A stretch of 64,000 nt of DNA from Prostheceraeus crozeri (taxonomy: Eukaryota; Platyhelminthes; Polycladida; Euryleptidae). The notes under the pieces are model-generated. The model searched no databases and was not told where the DNA came from. It saw only the letters and a list, made by a program, of their open reading frames with translations. This document shows positions 23,886 to 33,986 of the stretch, piece by piece. Location: contig CAJQUW010007105.1 in NCBI GenBank assembly GCA_907163375.1, positions 62,001-126,000 of the forward strand, given 5' to 3'. Both the position numbers and the translations under genes were made by a program. Position 1 is the first letter of the stretch; the number at the start of each line of letters is the position of its first letter.

Positions 23886-24516
23886 GTAAAATCAAGACTG
23901 CTATTTTTATCTTCTATTCGAGAATAGTTTATTAGTAAAGTAACAACTGTCGACTTTCACTTCAAAGACTTCCGCTCCCAAAACAAGCGAACAGCTCATT
24001 ATGGGAATTCCCCATATGATTATTCTGCATAAACGTTGTCTGCGAGGATCTGTGGGTTGAGACACCAAGTGCATGACATGACATTCTAACTTTCTGGATG
24101 CAAAGATAACGGCTATGCTATTGCACACTAAGCACACTAGTGCTATTGTATTAGGGCTATTGTATTTCTTGCTTGTCCCACGCACAGCAATCAATTGCTT
24201 TGTCTGGGTCTTCGTGTCTAGAGATGACTTTCCTCACAGTCAGAACAAGTCTCAAGGGGTAAAATCAATTTTCCATTGAACGCAATGCAAATTCAAGTCC
24301 GCATTATGACGAACTAGAAGACTGACATCACATTCAGCGTACACAGTCAGTAAATTTGCTGATAATGTGAGCAATGCACGCGCTAGGCCAATCACACAAG
24401 CCAAAGAGAGAAGAATATCTATGTCAATCTCTATCGCTTGCTATAAATGCATGCAATGGGTGGGAAAGGATTGTGTCCGCTCTAGACTAACCCATCCTGT
24501 AAAAAAATATCTCTGT
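23886..24516. other. Intergenic, nothing recognised
   Basis: Short open frames only, with no motifs. Confidence 0.45.
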
Positions 24517-25035
24517 GGTCCCAAGTGATCACATGATACAGCCACAGAATTAGATTGTCTAAGCGTGTCACTTCGCCAGAAGTGTAAGGTGATTAAAAGC
24601 GATGGCACACGCATGAACTTGCTAGGTGGGCAAAAAGAAATGCTAAATTCCTTGCGGAGATAGGAAGACAGTCGTGCGTCGCTTGCGGATTGCTGTGAAT
24701 TCCTTCAAAATTCACGATCGCTTGCGAATTGCTCCAACCGCCACCATTCCTCCAGATTCAAAGACTTCAGATCATTGTGCAAAAGTTTTCTCGATAATAT
24801 TGGCAATTCCGATCATTATTAAAAAAGACAGCAGGCGCACGAAAAGACCTTCACAAATTTCTCTGTTGAACGTGACTTCGTCTGCGTCTCTTTCCTGTGT
24901 AATCCGGTAAATAACAGTCACTGAAACTTCGCACATAACAATTTGGCATGTTTAATATGAGCTGGCTGCTCAATTTTCGATTGCCATGGTATTATGATAG
25001 CAGATCGTTCTCCAATGCTTCCTTTCACAAGCAGC
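24517..25035 (-). repeat. Dispersed repeat R1, copy 2 (inverted)
   Basis: Inverted copy of 12358-12855, with the same ordered anchors (GTCTAAGCGTGTCAC, CAATTTGGCATGTTTAATA, GAGCTGGCTGCTC, TCCAATGCTTCCTTTCAC). Copies lie 12 kb apart. It includes an internal near-duplication of CGCTTGCGGATTGC/CGCTTGCGAATTGC that is absent or deleted in copy 1. Confidence 0.7.
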
Positions 25036-26274
25036 ATGGATTGCAATCCTGGGCACTTTTCTGGGACGTCAGGGTTTCGGACAAATCGTTTTATAGTGTA
25101 GTAGAGGAAGGAAATTGCTTTTTCCTGTGGAATTCACTGTTTTCCATGATCTGATGAATGGTCATGGGTATATCCTATAAATCCAATAATATCCATATTA
25201 TGAATATTCTAATATTGCCAAACGTTTAGCCTATTCGAATTATAGGTTTGCATTATAAATTTAATTTAATATTCACAATGCATTACTACTACGTTACGTA
25301 ACTGTGTATTACCATTAATGGCAGAAGCTACTATTCTGCCCCTATAAAGCACCCTCGCAATAAGGCAAGCATGGTTATTTAATGGTATCAACATTTATCA
25401 CAGTACTTGAAACTGCTGGAGTCTTCGATGTACATGTGCGTACCATTTGCTAGTCTAAATTCATTCTTTATCAAGGATAATATAATCGATTGCAAATTTA
25501 ATTAAAGAGCGGAAGACATCTATTCAGTTTAGATTCTTTCCGGAAAGTTTTACCAAGCTCTTCAAACTATTGTCCACTGACATGCGGCTTGTTACATTCG
25601 AAACTAGAGGTCTGCGTTTGCGATGCGAACGCGATGCTGACACGATCTTTTTTCATGCCACATTGAGTCCTGTCATTCGTGTCGTGTTCGTGTTTTGAGA
25701 ATTAGAGTCGTGGTTTATTTCCGATTTGACAAAGATTCATTGCAAATTTTCATCTTGAGATAAATTGGTAACTTAACCTGTTCTAGCTAAAGACAAATTA
25801 TGGTCCAATCTATTCTACGACGACGACAGAATACTTTTTTGCACTTGCACGACCAGATCGACTAAGGACGATTCAACTGATCTGCTGTGAGAACCCTCTC
25901 CTCTGCGATGGTGGCCTGAGCGCGCTGCCCAGTATCCGACCTTGAGCAGAACTCTGCGAGCTATTCATGCAAGCCTCTGCCATTTCCGCTACAAGCGAGC
26001 GTTTTCAACAATGCAAATAATGTATAACTGCGAGCATGCTTGAAAAGACAATGTAAAGACGAGGCTGCAGTTCCGAATTGCCGTGCAGTTTTCGACATCA
26101 TAGACTTCCGTGACAAGAGACATAGAGACTAGTAGCAATGCGTTGTTGTACTCAAAATTCACACAGCAATCTCATCCGCTAACGCGCTCGCAATCTATCC
26201 CCTCGTATCATTGCTGTTGTGATTACATGATATTAGATAACGCATAGTTTAGTGCAGATATCTCTGTACTTCCA
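25036..26274. other. Intergenic, nothing recognised
   Basis: GC content rises around 25.6-26.2 kb, but I recognise neither coding motifs nor element ends. Confidence 0.45.
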
Positions 26275-27291
26275 ATGATCTTGGTGTATTATGTGAAAAA
26301 ATATTACACGGAAATTTTCATGAATATTTAGATGACTAAATATCACATATACATAATTTGTGAAGCTGGTGTTCAACGGAAAAGGTATGTTAGTGTGTCG
26401 TTAAGCATAAAAAAGAATTGTTTCAAAATTTTGCGATATGGAAGCTTGGATTGGAGGCTTGTTGTTTCTTATTATAGGGACTATCGGCGAATTCCATCTT
26501 AAATGAGCGCATACTGTAATCTGCCACTGTCAATATCGGTGTTGTTACCCTGTGCGGAATTTGCTTGGTTGTATGTATTGCTCCATGACTTGCAACAGCA
26601 ATATTTAATTATCTCTGCCTTGTGTGTTGATCAAATTCCTCAGAATTTTCTTCATTCATTCAGCAAAGACGAAGCCATATGTTTCATTCTTTATGCTGCT
26701 ATAATTGGTTTACCCATTCTTCTTCCGAGAGGAAGTCGCAAATATCGACACAATTTTTAGTTGACAAACTTTGAATGTCATCAGAATTAGACTGACCATT
26801 GAACCATTTGTTTTTTATCAAGCCTAATTCATGCTATCTTGGATATGATGACATATATCATGCTATATGTCAAGAATGTCGAGATTCAAAATTTTCTTCC
26901 TATCCATGCCTTTCATTAGGATCTAAGTATTAAGCCACAAAACAACAATTTGACAACATTGATGTGAGGGTATAAACACAATCAATGGAAATCATTCCCA
27001 CCATCTTCATGCGCTAGATGACATGAATGGAAATGAATGGATTTTGATATTTCCATGGACTTCTGCATGGATTTCTACAGCATTTAGAAATACATGGCTA
27101 TTGCTTGATATATTCCGTGTATTATGTACATAACAAACGAAAACCATCAAATATCACACTCTTAATTACAGGTAAAACTATGCTTTATGATAGATATCAT
27201 ACCCTATTTTCAAGCATTATCCTATAACAAACTCCGGACTGCGGCCGTCGTTTGTCATGTTGATAATGCCTTCAAATATCGTTTGATATTT
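26275..27291 (+). repeat. Dispersed repeat R2, copy A (uninterrupted)
   Basis: About 1 kb that matches 29515-33142 after removal of the Harbinger element and a 54-bp palindrome from the latter. Shared blocks include GAAATTTTCATGAAT, GAAGCTTGGATTGGAGGCTT, TTTGATATTTCCATGGACTT and ATGATAGATATCATACCCTA. At 26386-26388 it retains the empty Harbinger target TTA. No coding capacity recognised; family unknown. Confidence 0.85.
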
Positions 27292-27424
27292 TACACACAT
27301 TACATGATATTTTCTATATTACAATGCGATACACCAAAGACTACTACAATTTCTGTTTTGCAGACAATACACACAAAATACGAAATTGTGTTTAGCAAAC
27401 TTCATCATTCATAGATTCTATATC

Positions 27425-27880
27425 TTTTTTTCAGTCATAGAACTTTATTGAAGTCAAGAACGTATGAAATTACAGCAAGATACAAAAGAGAGATAAAAAA
27501 TCACAGGTTAAAAACTTCATCTAATCCTGAAGTCTTTGGCAATGTGCCAAGAACGGATATAGCATTCCCCCTTTGAACGGCGATGCTTAGTCTCTGGAAG
27601 AGGAAAGTTGCTGATCGCTCTTCCCTGGTCTTCTCCTCTATACGTGCGCCGATTTGTCACGCAAATTTAATTGCAGACGGATCCCATGCTCCCATCGTTT
27701 CTATGCAGAAGGAGATGACTTCATAAGTAGATGTGAATTAAGTCTGCATACCTAGACAACTTGCGGTCTTCTGCTTCAGATTCAGTTTTGCCTGCAACAT
27801 GCGATGATGAAGCGATGTAGCTCGGTGACATAGTATCTCGGCAAATGAAGTCCCAGACGGCCGATCGTCCGCCTTTCCAT
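27425..27880 (-). mobile_element. 3' tail of a reverse-transcriptase-type retroelement, 5' truncated
   Basis: On the minus strand the frame contains FCIETMGAWDPSAIKFA and FLFQRLSIAVQRGNAISVLG, a block I associate with the region C-terminal to the reverse transcriptase in some animal retroelement proteins. Upstream, in a shifted frame, the block AGKTESEAEDRKLSRYADL fits the same region. The element ends with AATAAA (27444-27449 on the complement) and a seven-A tail (27425-27431), as expected for a 5'-truncated retrotransposed copy. Stops and frame changes show it is dead. The exact class (LINE or another group) is uncertain, and I identify the family from memory of the motif. Confidence 0.55.
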
Positions 27881-27884
27881 GGTA

Positions 27885-27965
27885 TTTATATATTCCACCA
27901 TAGAAATCAACAATACCATAGAAAGTACTATTATCTACTTCTATGTATTCCACCTTTTTCTATAT
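27885..27965 (-). repeat. CCATAG-type small repeat, second copy
   Basis: Related, in reverse orientation, to the target of the mariner element at 8255-10008. It shares CCATAGAAATC/CCATAGAAAGTA and TATCTACTTCTATG. It abuts the retroelement tail. Confidence 0.55.
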
Positions 27966-29514
27966 CTTGGACGCAAAAATCATAGATAGAGGATGATTAG
28001 TAAAAGAAATGATAATGCAAAAAATTTATTACACTAATTCAAATTACTTTGTAATTTCTTTAATCTGCTGTAGTCTCTCTCATCCACTGAACTATTGTAT
28101 TGCATCAAATTACACGTTTTTCATAAATCCCTCTCAAGATAAATTTCGTGTTACCTTCGTGTCAGACGCAGGCGGTCTCTACTTCTCGTGTTGAGGGTAA
28201 ATTTCCGACGACTGAAGACCTGTAAACTGAAAAATGAATATCATGTAGACTATCACCTGCACGCGTATTGCCTGTTGCTGACAGACTTTGTGACGCCGGT
28301 GAAGTAGTGATCCTCTGTTTGATGGAATTGACTTCGAAGAATGGATTGCAAGGAATGATACCATACAATCATTGCAATATTTTCTGTAAATTTCTTAGTC
28401 GGCTTACCAATTATTCGAATGGATGTAAGGCGTAAGAATATAACATCAAGCATACATGTATCCAGACTCACGTGTGATATACACAACAGGAATAGTCATT
28501 GAATGTACAATGTCAAAATGTTTTCGAAATTCCATTCAACATCTACTTCTTAATTAAAAACTACTAAATTAATTCGGAGTCCCATGAGAAAAGCGAGGGA
28601 TTTCAATATCTACAAAAACCTAAGGAGTTGCAATACCTAGAGGAAGTCGATTCCTGTTTCCTATAGATGCTTTCTCCATGATACATGCAAGATGTATGAT
28701 AAACGAAAAGATTTGTAGACTTAATTTACTGCAAACCTACATTAGGCATGGTTCCTTCCATTTTCACAGTTAAACTTAAAACCTCGATTAGTGAAAACCC
28801 TTGAAATGTATCCTTGTTGGTCAACAATTAGAGCGAATATGCACCTCTTTGAATTGATTATTTAACTTGAGTAACTATTCAATTAGCTCAATACTATTAT
28901 TTGTTTTGAATTCTCAAGTGACACGTGAATGAATGAGAACTTTCTCACGAAATCATTTAGATAAGTGAGATGAAATTGAGAGTCATGCAAAGGCAGGAAT
29001 AATAACTATATCGCCCTTTCATCTCGTGTTGATGTTAAGACATTCTTGTGTTGCTATATTCAGAATGAACAGTTTAGACGCCACGATGGCGAGACCGATA
29101 TTTTGAAAACAACGCTTCCGACAGACGTGATGAAAGATGCGCCTGGAATTTGTGTGTCAATTTAAATTTGGAATGTAGCATCATCGTCCCGATTAAACAA
29201 TTAGATGATCATCAGACGGATGACGGAAGGATAAGAGACTTGTTTTCGGCTTTTCTCGTACCAATATTGCTGTCTTTTGGGGCTGATTAGGTTATCAGAT
29301 ATACAGACTGCAAACGATGCTCGCCTTGGCAATATCCTGTAGCACATTTTCAATAAAGGGCACTTATGTTTAAAGTCATGTCATTTCTGTTTGCTTGCTT
29401 GTATCTCTGTGATGTATGATATAGTTGTATCTCTTCTTAAGTAGGGATAGAGATATTCAGGCTGCAATGTTAAAGCTGCTTCAAAGATATCGAGAAGCAC
29501 GTAAAACTATATCA
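27966..29514. other. Intergenic, nothing recognised
   Basis: A few overlapping minus-strand open frames near 28.16-28.49 kb have no recognisable motifs. Confidence 0.45.
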
Positions 29515-29630
29515 CAATATGATCACTATATGAAAAAATATCACACGGAAATTTTCATGAATTCCTTGATGACTAAATATCACATATACATAGTTTGAAG
29601 AGCTGGGGTACAACGAAAAAGTTCTGTTAA

Positions 29631-29905
29631 GGGGCTTTCACAATAGTCGTGCGACAGATGCGACCTTGCGACCGTGCGCTCAGAAGCGATCCAATGTCAG
29701 TCTCACAAATAGTCGCAGTGAAAAATCTAGTCGCACAACAGTCGTATGCTCGAAGGAGACTGTTGTACGATCAGTCGTGCGACCTCTCGCATGGTCGTGC
29801 GATAGTTGCACGACCTAGCAATTGCATTGTTCGATGGCTGAGTCAATCGTACAACCGATCGCAAGACTATGTGACTGTTGCACGAGCAGTCGCCACCTTG
29901 ACATC
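29631..29905. repeat. Left subterminal TCGTGCGA-type repeat cluster of the Harbinger element
   Basis: Variants of GTCGTGCGAC, TCGCACGAC and AGTTGCACGACC recur many times on both strands. The equivalent cluster occupies about 31895-32204 at the right end. These are likely binding sites for the element's DNA-binding protein. They also create a spurious 93-codon open frame at 29649-29930. Confidence 0.75.
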
Positions 29906-30564
29906 GTCAATCGGTAGCCTAGACTCTTGACTGCTACGGTGTTGTACGCTATCATGTTTAAAAAAATTATCATGTTTAATTTTTCTATATATCAGACTTT
30001 TTTTCTAACAGGGTGGACAGAAAACTAGCTGTTTTAAAACCGCACCTCCTATTAAGTAAATTATTACTACTACTACTCATATTACTACGGGTACTTTTTC
30101 ATGATGCAGGCCTAATATGATGCATGCCTGATTACTGCACACGCTCAACCTAACACATGAGTCCTGGAGGAATGCCAGCAAAGGCTAGACTAGTGTTGAA
30201 GACGTTAAAGTCATCCCTATACGTAGAAATTAAAAGTCACGCGGCGGCAATGCCGTAGCTTGTAATGAAAATTTTCCACAAGCCATAATTACGCTATCCG
30301 TGACAATTGTCATGGGGTGCCCAGTAGAAGGGTTAATGATTTCAAGAGTTTAGCCTACCGCTGACTAACTTAGTAGACTACTTCAGCTTCCTCTAATGAA
30401 TGAAATAAACTTCCCTGACTTTTTTCGTATAGCCTATGGCCCTCTTTAGCCTGTTAGTGACATAAAAGCAAAATAAATAATCTGATAGAACTTATTTTAA
30501 AAGACAACAAGACACAATCAGCTACAGAAGATAGCATCATATAATACTTGCAAACACGAGGAGC
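29906..30564. other. Non-coding interior of the Harbinger element
   Basis: No open frame of note and no second Harbinger gene recognised. Contains short direct repeats (CATGATGCAGGCCTAATATG, then GATGCATGCCTGAT). Confidence 0.5.
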
Positions 30565-31792
30565 TTATATCATCCTGTCCTGCCAGGGTAGCTTTCCCAC
30601 ATCACTGTTGTAGTAGTCCTTCAAGTACAGTCGGAGTCTCTTGCCCTCTCGATTGGCTTGGTTAGCGCCACCAACATGTGCAATGTCGTGTAATTGTGTC
30701 TCTCGCCAAGCACCAGGGATGAAGCTGCCGTCACCAACAGGTTGGTCCAGGTCACCGGTCTGCAAAGAACGATGCTGCAGTCGCATCAAGTTCTGTAGGC
30801 ACATGGCTGCCATGACTATGACCTTGACTCTGATCGGATCTTGCTGCATGGTGGTCAGCAAGCATCTCCAGCGATGTGCAAGTATACCAAAGCTGTTCTC
30901 CACCACACGGCGGGCACGGGATAGGCGATAGTTGAATATCCGCTGTTGGTCCGTCATCTGGCGCTGGGAGAAGGGTTTCATCATCCACGAACGCAAGGGA
31001 AAGGCGTCATCTCCGACCACGAAGTATGGTGTTGGCCTGTCATCATGTGGTAGAGGCTCGGGATCTGGCAAGCGCAAAGTTCCCTCTTCCAGCTTTCTTC
31101 TCAGTTGTCCGTTGTTGAAGATTTGCGCATCTGAAGAAGAACCTTGGCATCCCACGTCTGCCCAGATGAACTTGTAGTCAGCATCCACCAAACCTAGAAG
31201 GATAATACTGAAGAAGCCCTTGTAATTGTGATAGAGAGTACCAGACTTCCTGGAACATCTTATGGCCACGTGCTTGCCATCCAGAGCTCCGCAGGTATGG
31301 TGAAAATTCCATTTCTCACCGAACTTCCTTGCAATGTCTCTTCAGTCATCAGGGTTCCTAGGGAAGGCAAACACCTGAACCTCGTACTCGTCAGCTATGG
31401 TCTGACAGACCTCCGAAATGAACAGTGCTATACTGTTGTGGGCAACACGGAACGAATACTGGAGTGTCTTGTAGCTTGCACCAGTAGCCATGTATCTAAG
31501 AGTGATAGCTAACTTCAGACCTTCTCGATTCTTGAGGATATGCGCGTCAGTATCTCGTAGAACATCTCCGGAGGCATTCTCAAGTAGTTGAGAAGTCCTC
31601 TGGGGATTGCAGCTCTAATTCTGCCATCAGAGTGTGGTACTGGCCAAACCCCTCACGCTTCGCAATCCAAGGCTTGACCCACCAACGTCTTCTGCGTCTT
31701 CTATTACGTCGTCGAAGTCAAATAAGAAGCACCAACGCAGCAATGTCTCTATCAGGTGAGTGCAGAACGTCACGGGGGCGAACAGAGGACAT
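30565..31792 (-). pseudogene. PIF/Harbinger DDE transposase (HARBI1-like), inactivated
   Basis: Reading the minus strand, the protein starts at ATG 31792 (MSSVRPRDVLHSPDRD) and passes an Arg-rich stretch. It then shows the domain core: RYMATGASYKTLQYSFRV, GALDGKHVAIRC (first Asp), YFVVGDDAFPLRSWMMKPF (second Asp) and RLSRARRVVENSFGILAHRW (Glu). All three catalytic acidic residues remain. It is broken by two in-frame TGA codons (one shortly after the N-terminus, one at 31342-31344 where the family usually has Trp before RDIA) and by two single-base frameshifts between about 31480 and 31590. The last 234 codons form an intact frame. The enzyme would have catalysed cut-and-paste transposition at TTA/TAA targets. 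Confidence 0.93.
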
Positions 31793-33057
31793 GATACAAT
31801 GATTGAAGCTGATAGCACATGTGCGGCATATATATTGGCGTGAAGTCGTGAGACCAGTCTCACGTGTACAAGAGACTGTTGTAACAATGGTCTCATAGTC
31901 GTACGATGGTCGCATCAAAGCATACTTTTGGAAGGAAAGCAAACAAGTAGTCGCAAGATGGTCGTGCGACTTCTGATACTGTTGCACGACTATACGCGAC
32001 CGTTGCACGAGCGATCGCGCGAGCTAGAATCCCGAAAGTGGTCGCGCCTGAATTTTGTGCATGCACAAAATTCAGATGCGACTACAGGAGACCATGAGAA
32101 GTCGTGCGACAGCAAGAGACTGGTCGTGCGATAGATGCGATCGATCTTACGACCATGATCGTAAGAAGTCGTAAAGAGGTCGCACGACTATTGTGAAAGC
32201 CCCTTTAGTATGTCGCTATAAGTACATGAAAGAATTGCTTCATAATTTTGCGAAATTGAAGCTTGGATTGGAGGCTTGTTTGTTTCTTATAATAGGGTCC
32301 ATCGACGAATTCCATTTTAATTGAGCGCATGCTGTAATCTGCCATACTGTAATTTGTCCATTGATGTTGATACCTCGCTTGTTGGTGTGTTATGCTCCAT
32401 AACCTGCAACTGCAAGATTTCACGACTTCGGTCTTGTGTATTGATTAAATGGCGCAGTATTTTTTTCTATCTTTGAGCAACCCGGAAGGACATGTTTTAT
32501 TCTTGATGCTGCTAAAAGTTCACTCATACGAGTGAACTATCACTCGTACTTAGAGGAAGTCAAAATGCATAATTTTTGACTGACAAACTTTGAGTGCCAT
32601 CAGAGTTAGACGAACCATTGAACCAAATGCATTTTATTAAGCTTGAGTCATGCTATATTTCAAGAATGTCGAGATTCAAAATTTTCTTGCTTTGCATGCC
32701 CGTCATTGGGATCTGAGTGGTAAGTTAGAAAACCACAATTTGACACCATTGACGTACATGTAGTGGTAGGCTATAAACAGGATTGATGAAAATTCACGCC
32801 GTCTTCATGCGCTAGATGACTCGAATGGAAATGAATGGATTTTGATATTTCCATGGACTTCTGCATGGATTTCCATAGCTTTCATAAATACATGGTTATT
32901 GCCTGATATATTCCGTGTATTATGTACATAACAAACGGAAACCATCAGATATCACACTCCGAATTACAGGTAAAACTATGCTTTATGATAGATATCATAC
33001 CCTATTTTCAAGCATTATCCTATAACAAACTCCGGACTGCGGCCGTCGTTTGTTATG

Positions 33058-33111
33058 TAGATACACGGAGGTCTAGATATCTATAATTGTAGATATCTAG
33101 ACCTCCTTGTG
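33058..33111. repeat. 54-bp palindromic insertion, absent from repeat copy A
   Basis: GGAGGTCTAGATATCTA and TAGATATCTAGACCTCC are perfect complements separated by six bases. Comparison with repeat R2 copy A (CATG-TTGATAATG at 27256-27268) shows the sequence is an insertion. TGT can be read on both sides and may be a 3-bp target duplication. It is far too small to encode anything. Confidence 0.85.
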
Positions 33112-33142
33112 TTGATAATGCTTTCAAATATCGTTTGATATA

Positions 33143-33986
33143 GCGTACTTACTATACATAGCGCTGAAAATGTTGCTTCAATTGAACTAACTTTTCTATA
33201 TGAAATAATCTTCTAATTTGCATCCAAGTTTACAATGCTAAAAGTTGAACTCAAAAAATTACCTGCAATCAATATGAAAGCGTTCTTCGCTCACTCATCG
33301 CACCAGAATGACTATTACATGTTATGACACAGCCAGAAATTTCCTTCCTTCACATGACAAGATCATTCTCAGTGTAAACACGGTTTAGCGACGGCAGCCC
33401 GTTAAAATATATATATGATTTCACTAATATGGACCTACCAATTCCAAGAAATATTATTTTTTAAAAGTGAAGCCTGAAATGACAACTTCAGAGCATTGCC
33501 CAAAGGCAGTCAAGGTTTCGTGACTGTACTCGAACAGGAAGGGTCTCTAAATTCAAGAAAGAAAAGAGTTAGAAAATACGCCGTCATGTTTTATGGCCAA
33601 CTGCGTATCACAGCATCTGAAGAGATCTACCACTGATATTCAAAGCATGCAATGACAGCAGTTTTTGGGAATTGAACTTGTGAAATTTCAACAATTCAAC
33701 ATGCGTATACATATATGTATACCTACATATATATATGTGTATACACTGGAAAATCCGAGTCGGTCTTGAAACCATTCTTACCTTCTTTCCTGAATTCATA
33801 GAATGCTTATTTACTACTCAAACCAGGAATGTTGAATCAGAGTCGTAAAAAATTTTGCGACTCCAACATTCGGCTTTCAAAGTCCACTTGGTAAAATGTC
33901 GAAGAGCCTTATTTTCCTCATTTTTCAAACTTTATTGTTGTTTTTTTATTTTGGCATTTTTGATTTGCCTTCAAGAGACTGTTGAC
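33143..33986. other. Intergenic; TA-rich repeat and a small hairpin
   Basis: TA-rich simple sequence occupies 33703-33744. At 33827-33868, AATGTTG...GAGTCG pairs with CGACTC-CAACATT to form an imperfect hairpin. Nothing coding. Confidence 0.5.

Larger units (their letters stand above)
29630..32204 (-). mobile_element. PIF/Harbinger element with perfect inverted repeats and TTA duplication
   Basis: The termini are perfect inverted repeats of 26 bp: the left begins AGGGGCTTTCACAATAGTCG and continues TGCGAC, and the right is its exact complement. TTA flanks both sides (29627-29629 and 32205-32207), the standard three-base target duplication of this superfamily. The paralogous empty site in repeat R2 copy A has a single TTA (26386-26388). 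The internal transposase lies on the minus strand. I find no second (Myb/SANT-like) gene, which complete Harbinger elements usually carry. Confidence 0.95.
29515..33142 (+). repeat. Dispersed repeat R2, copy B (carries two insertions)
   Basis: Homologous to 26275-27291 in the same orientation. Relative to copy A it contains a 2,575-bp PIF/Harbinger element with a duplicated TTA and, near the 3' end, a 54-bp palindromic insertion (33058-33111). Both copies therefore date the insertions as younger than the duplication. Confidence 0.85.

Noticed and set aside
29649-29930. 93-codon open frame at the left end of the Harbinger element
   Set aside because: It runs through the GTCGTGCGA subterminal repeats and is explained by their composition.
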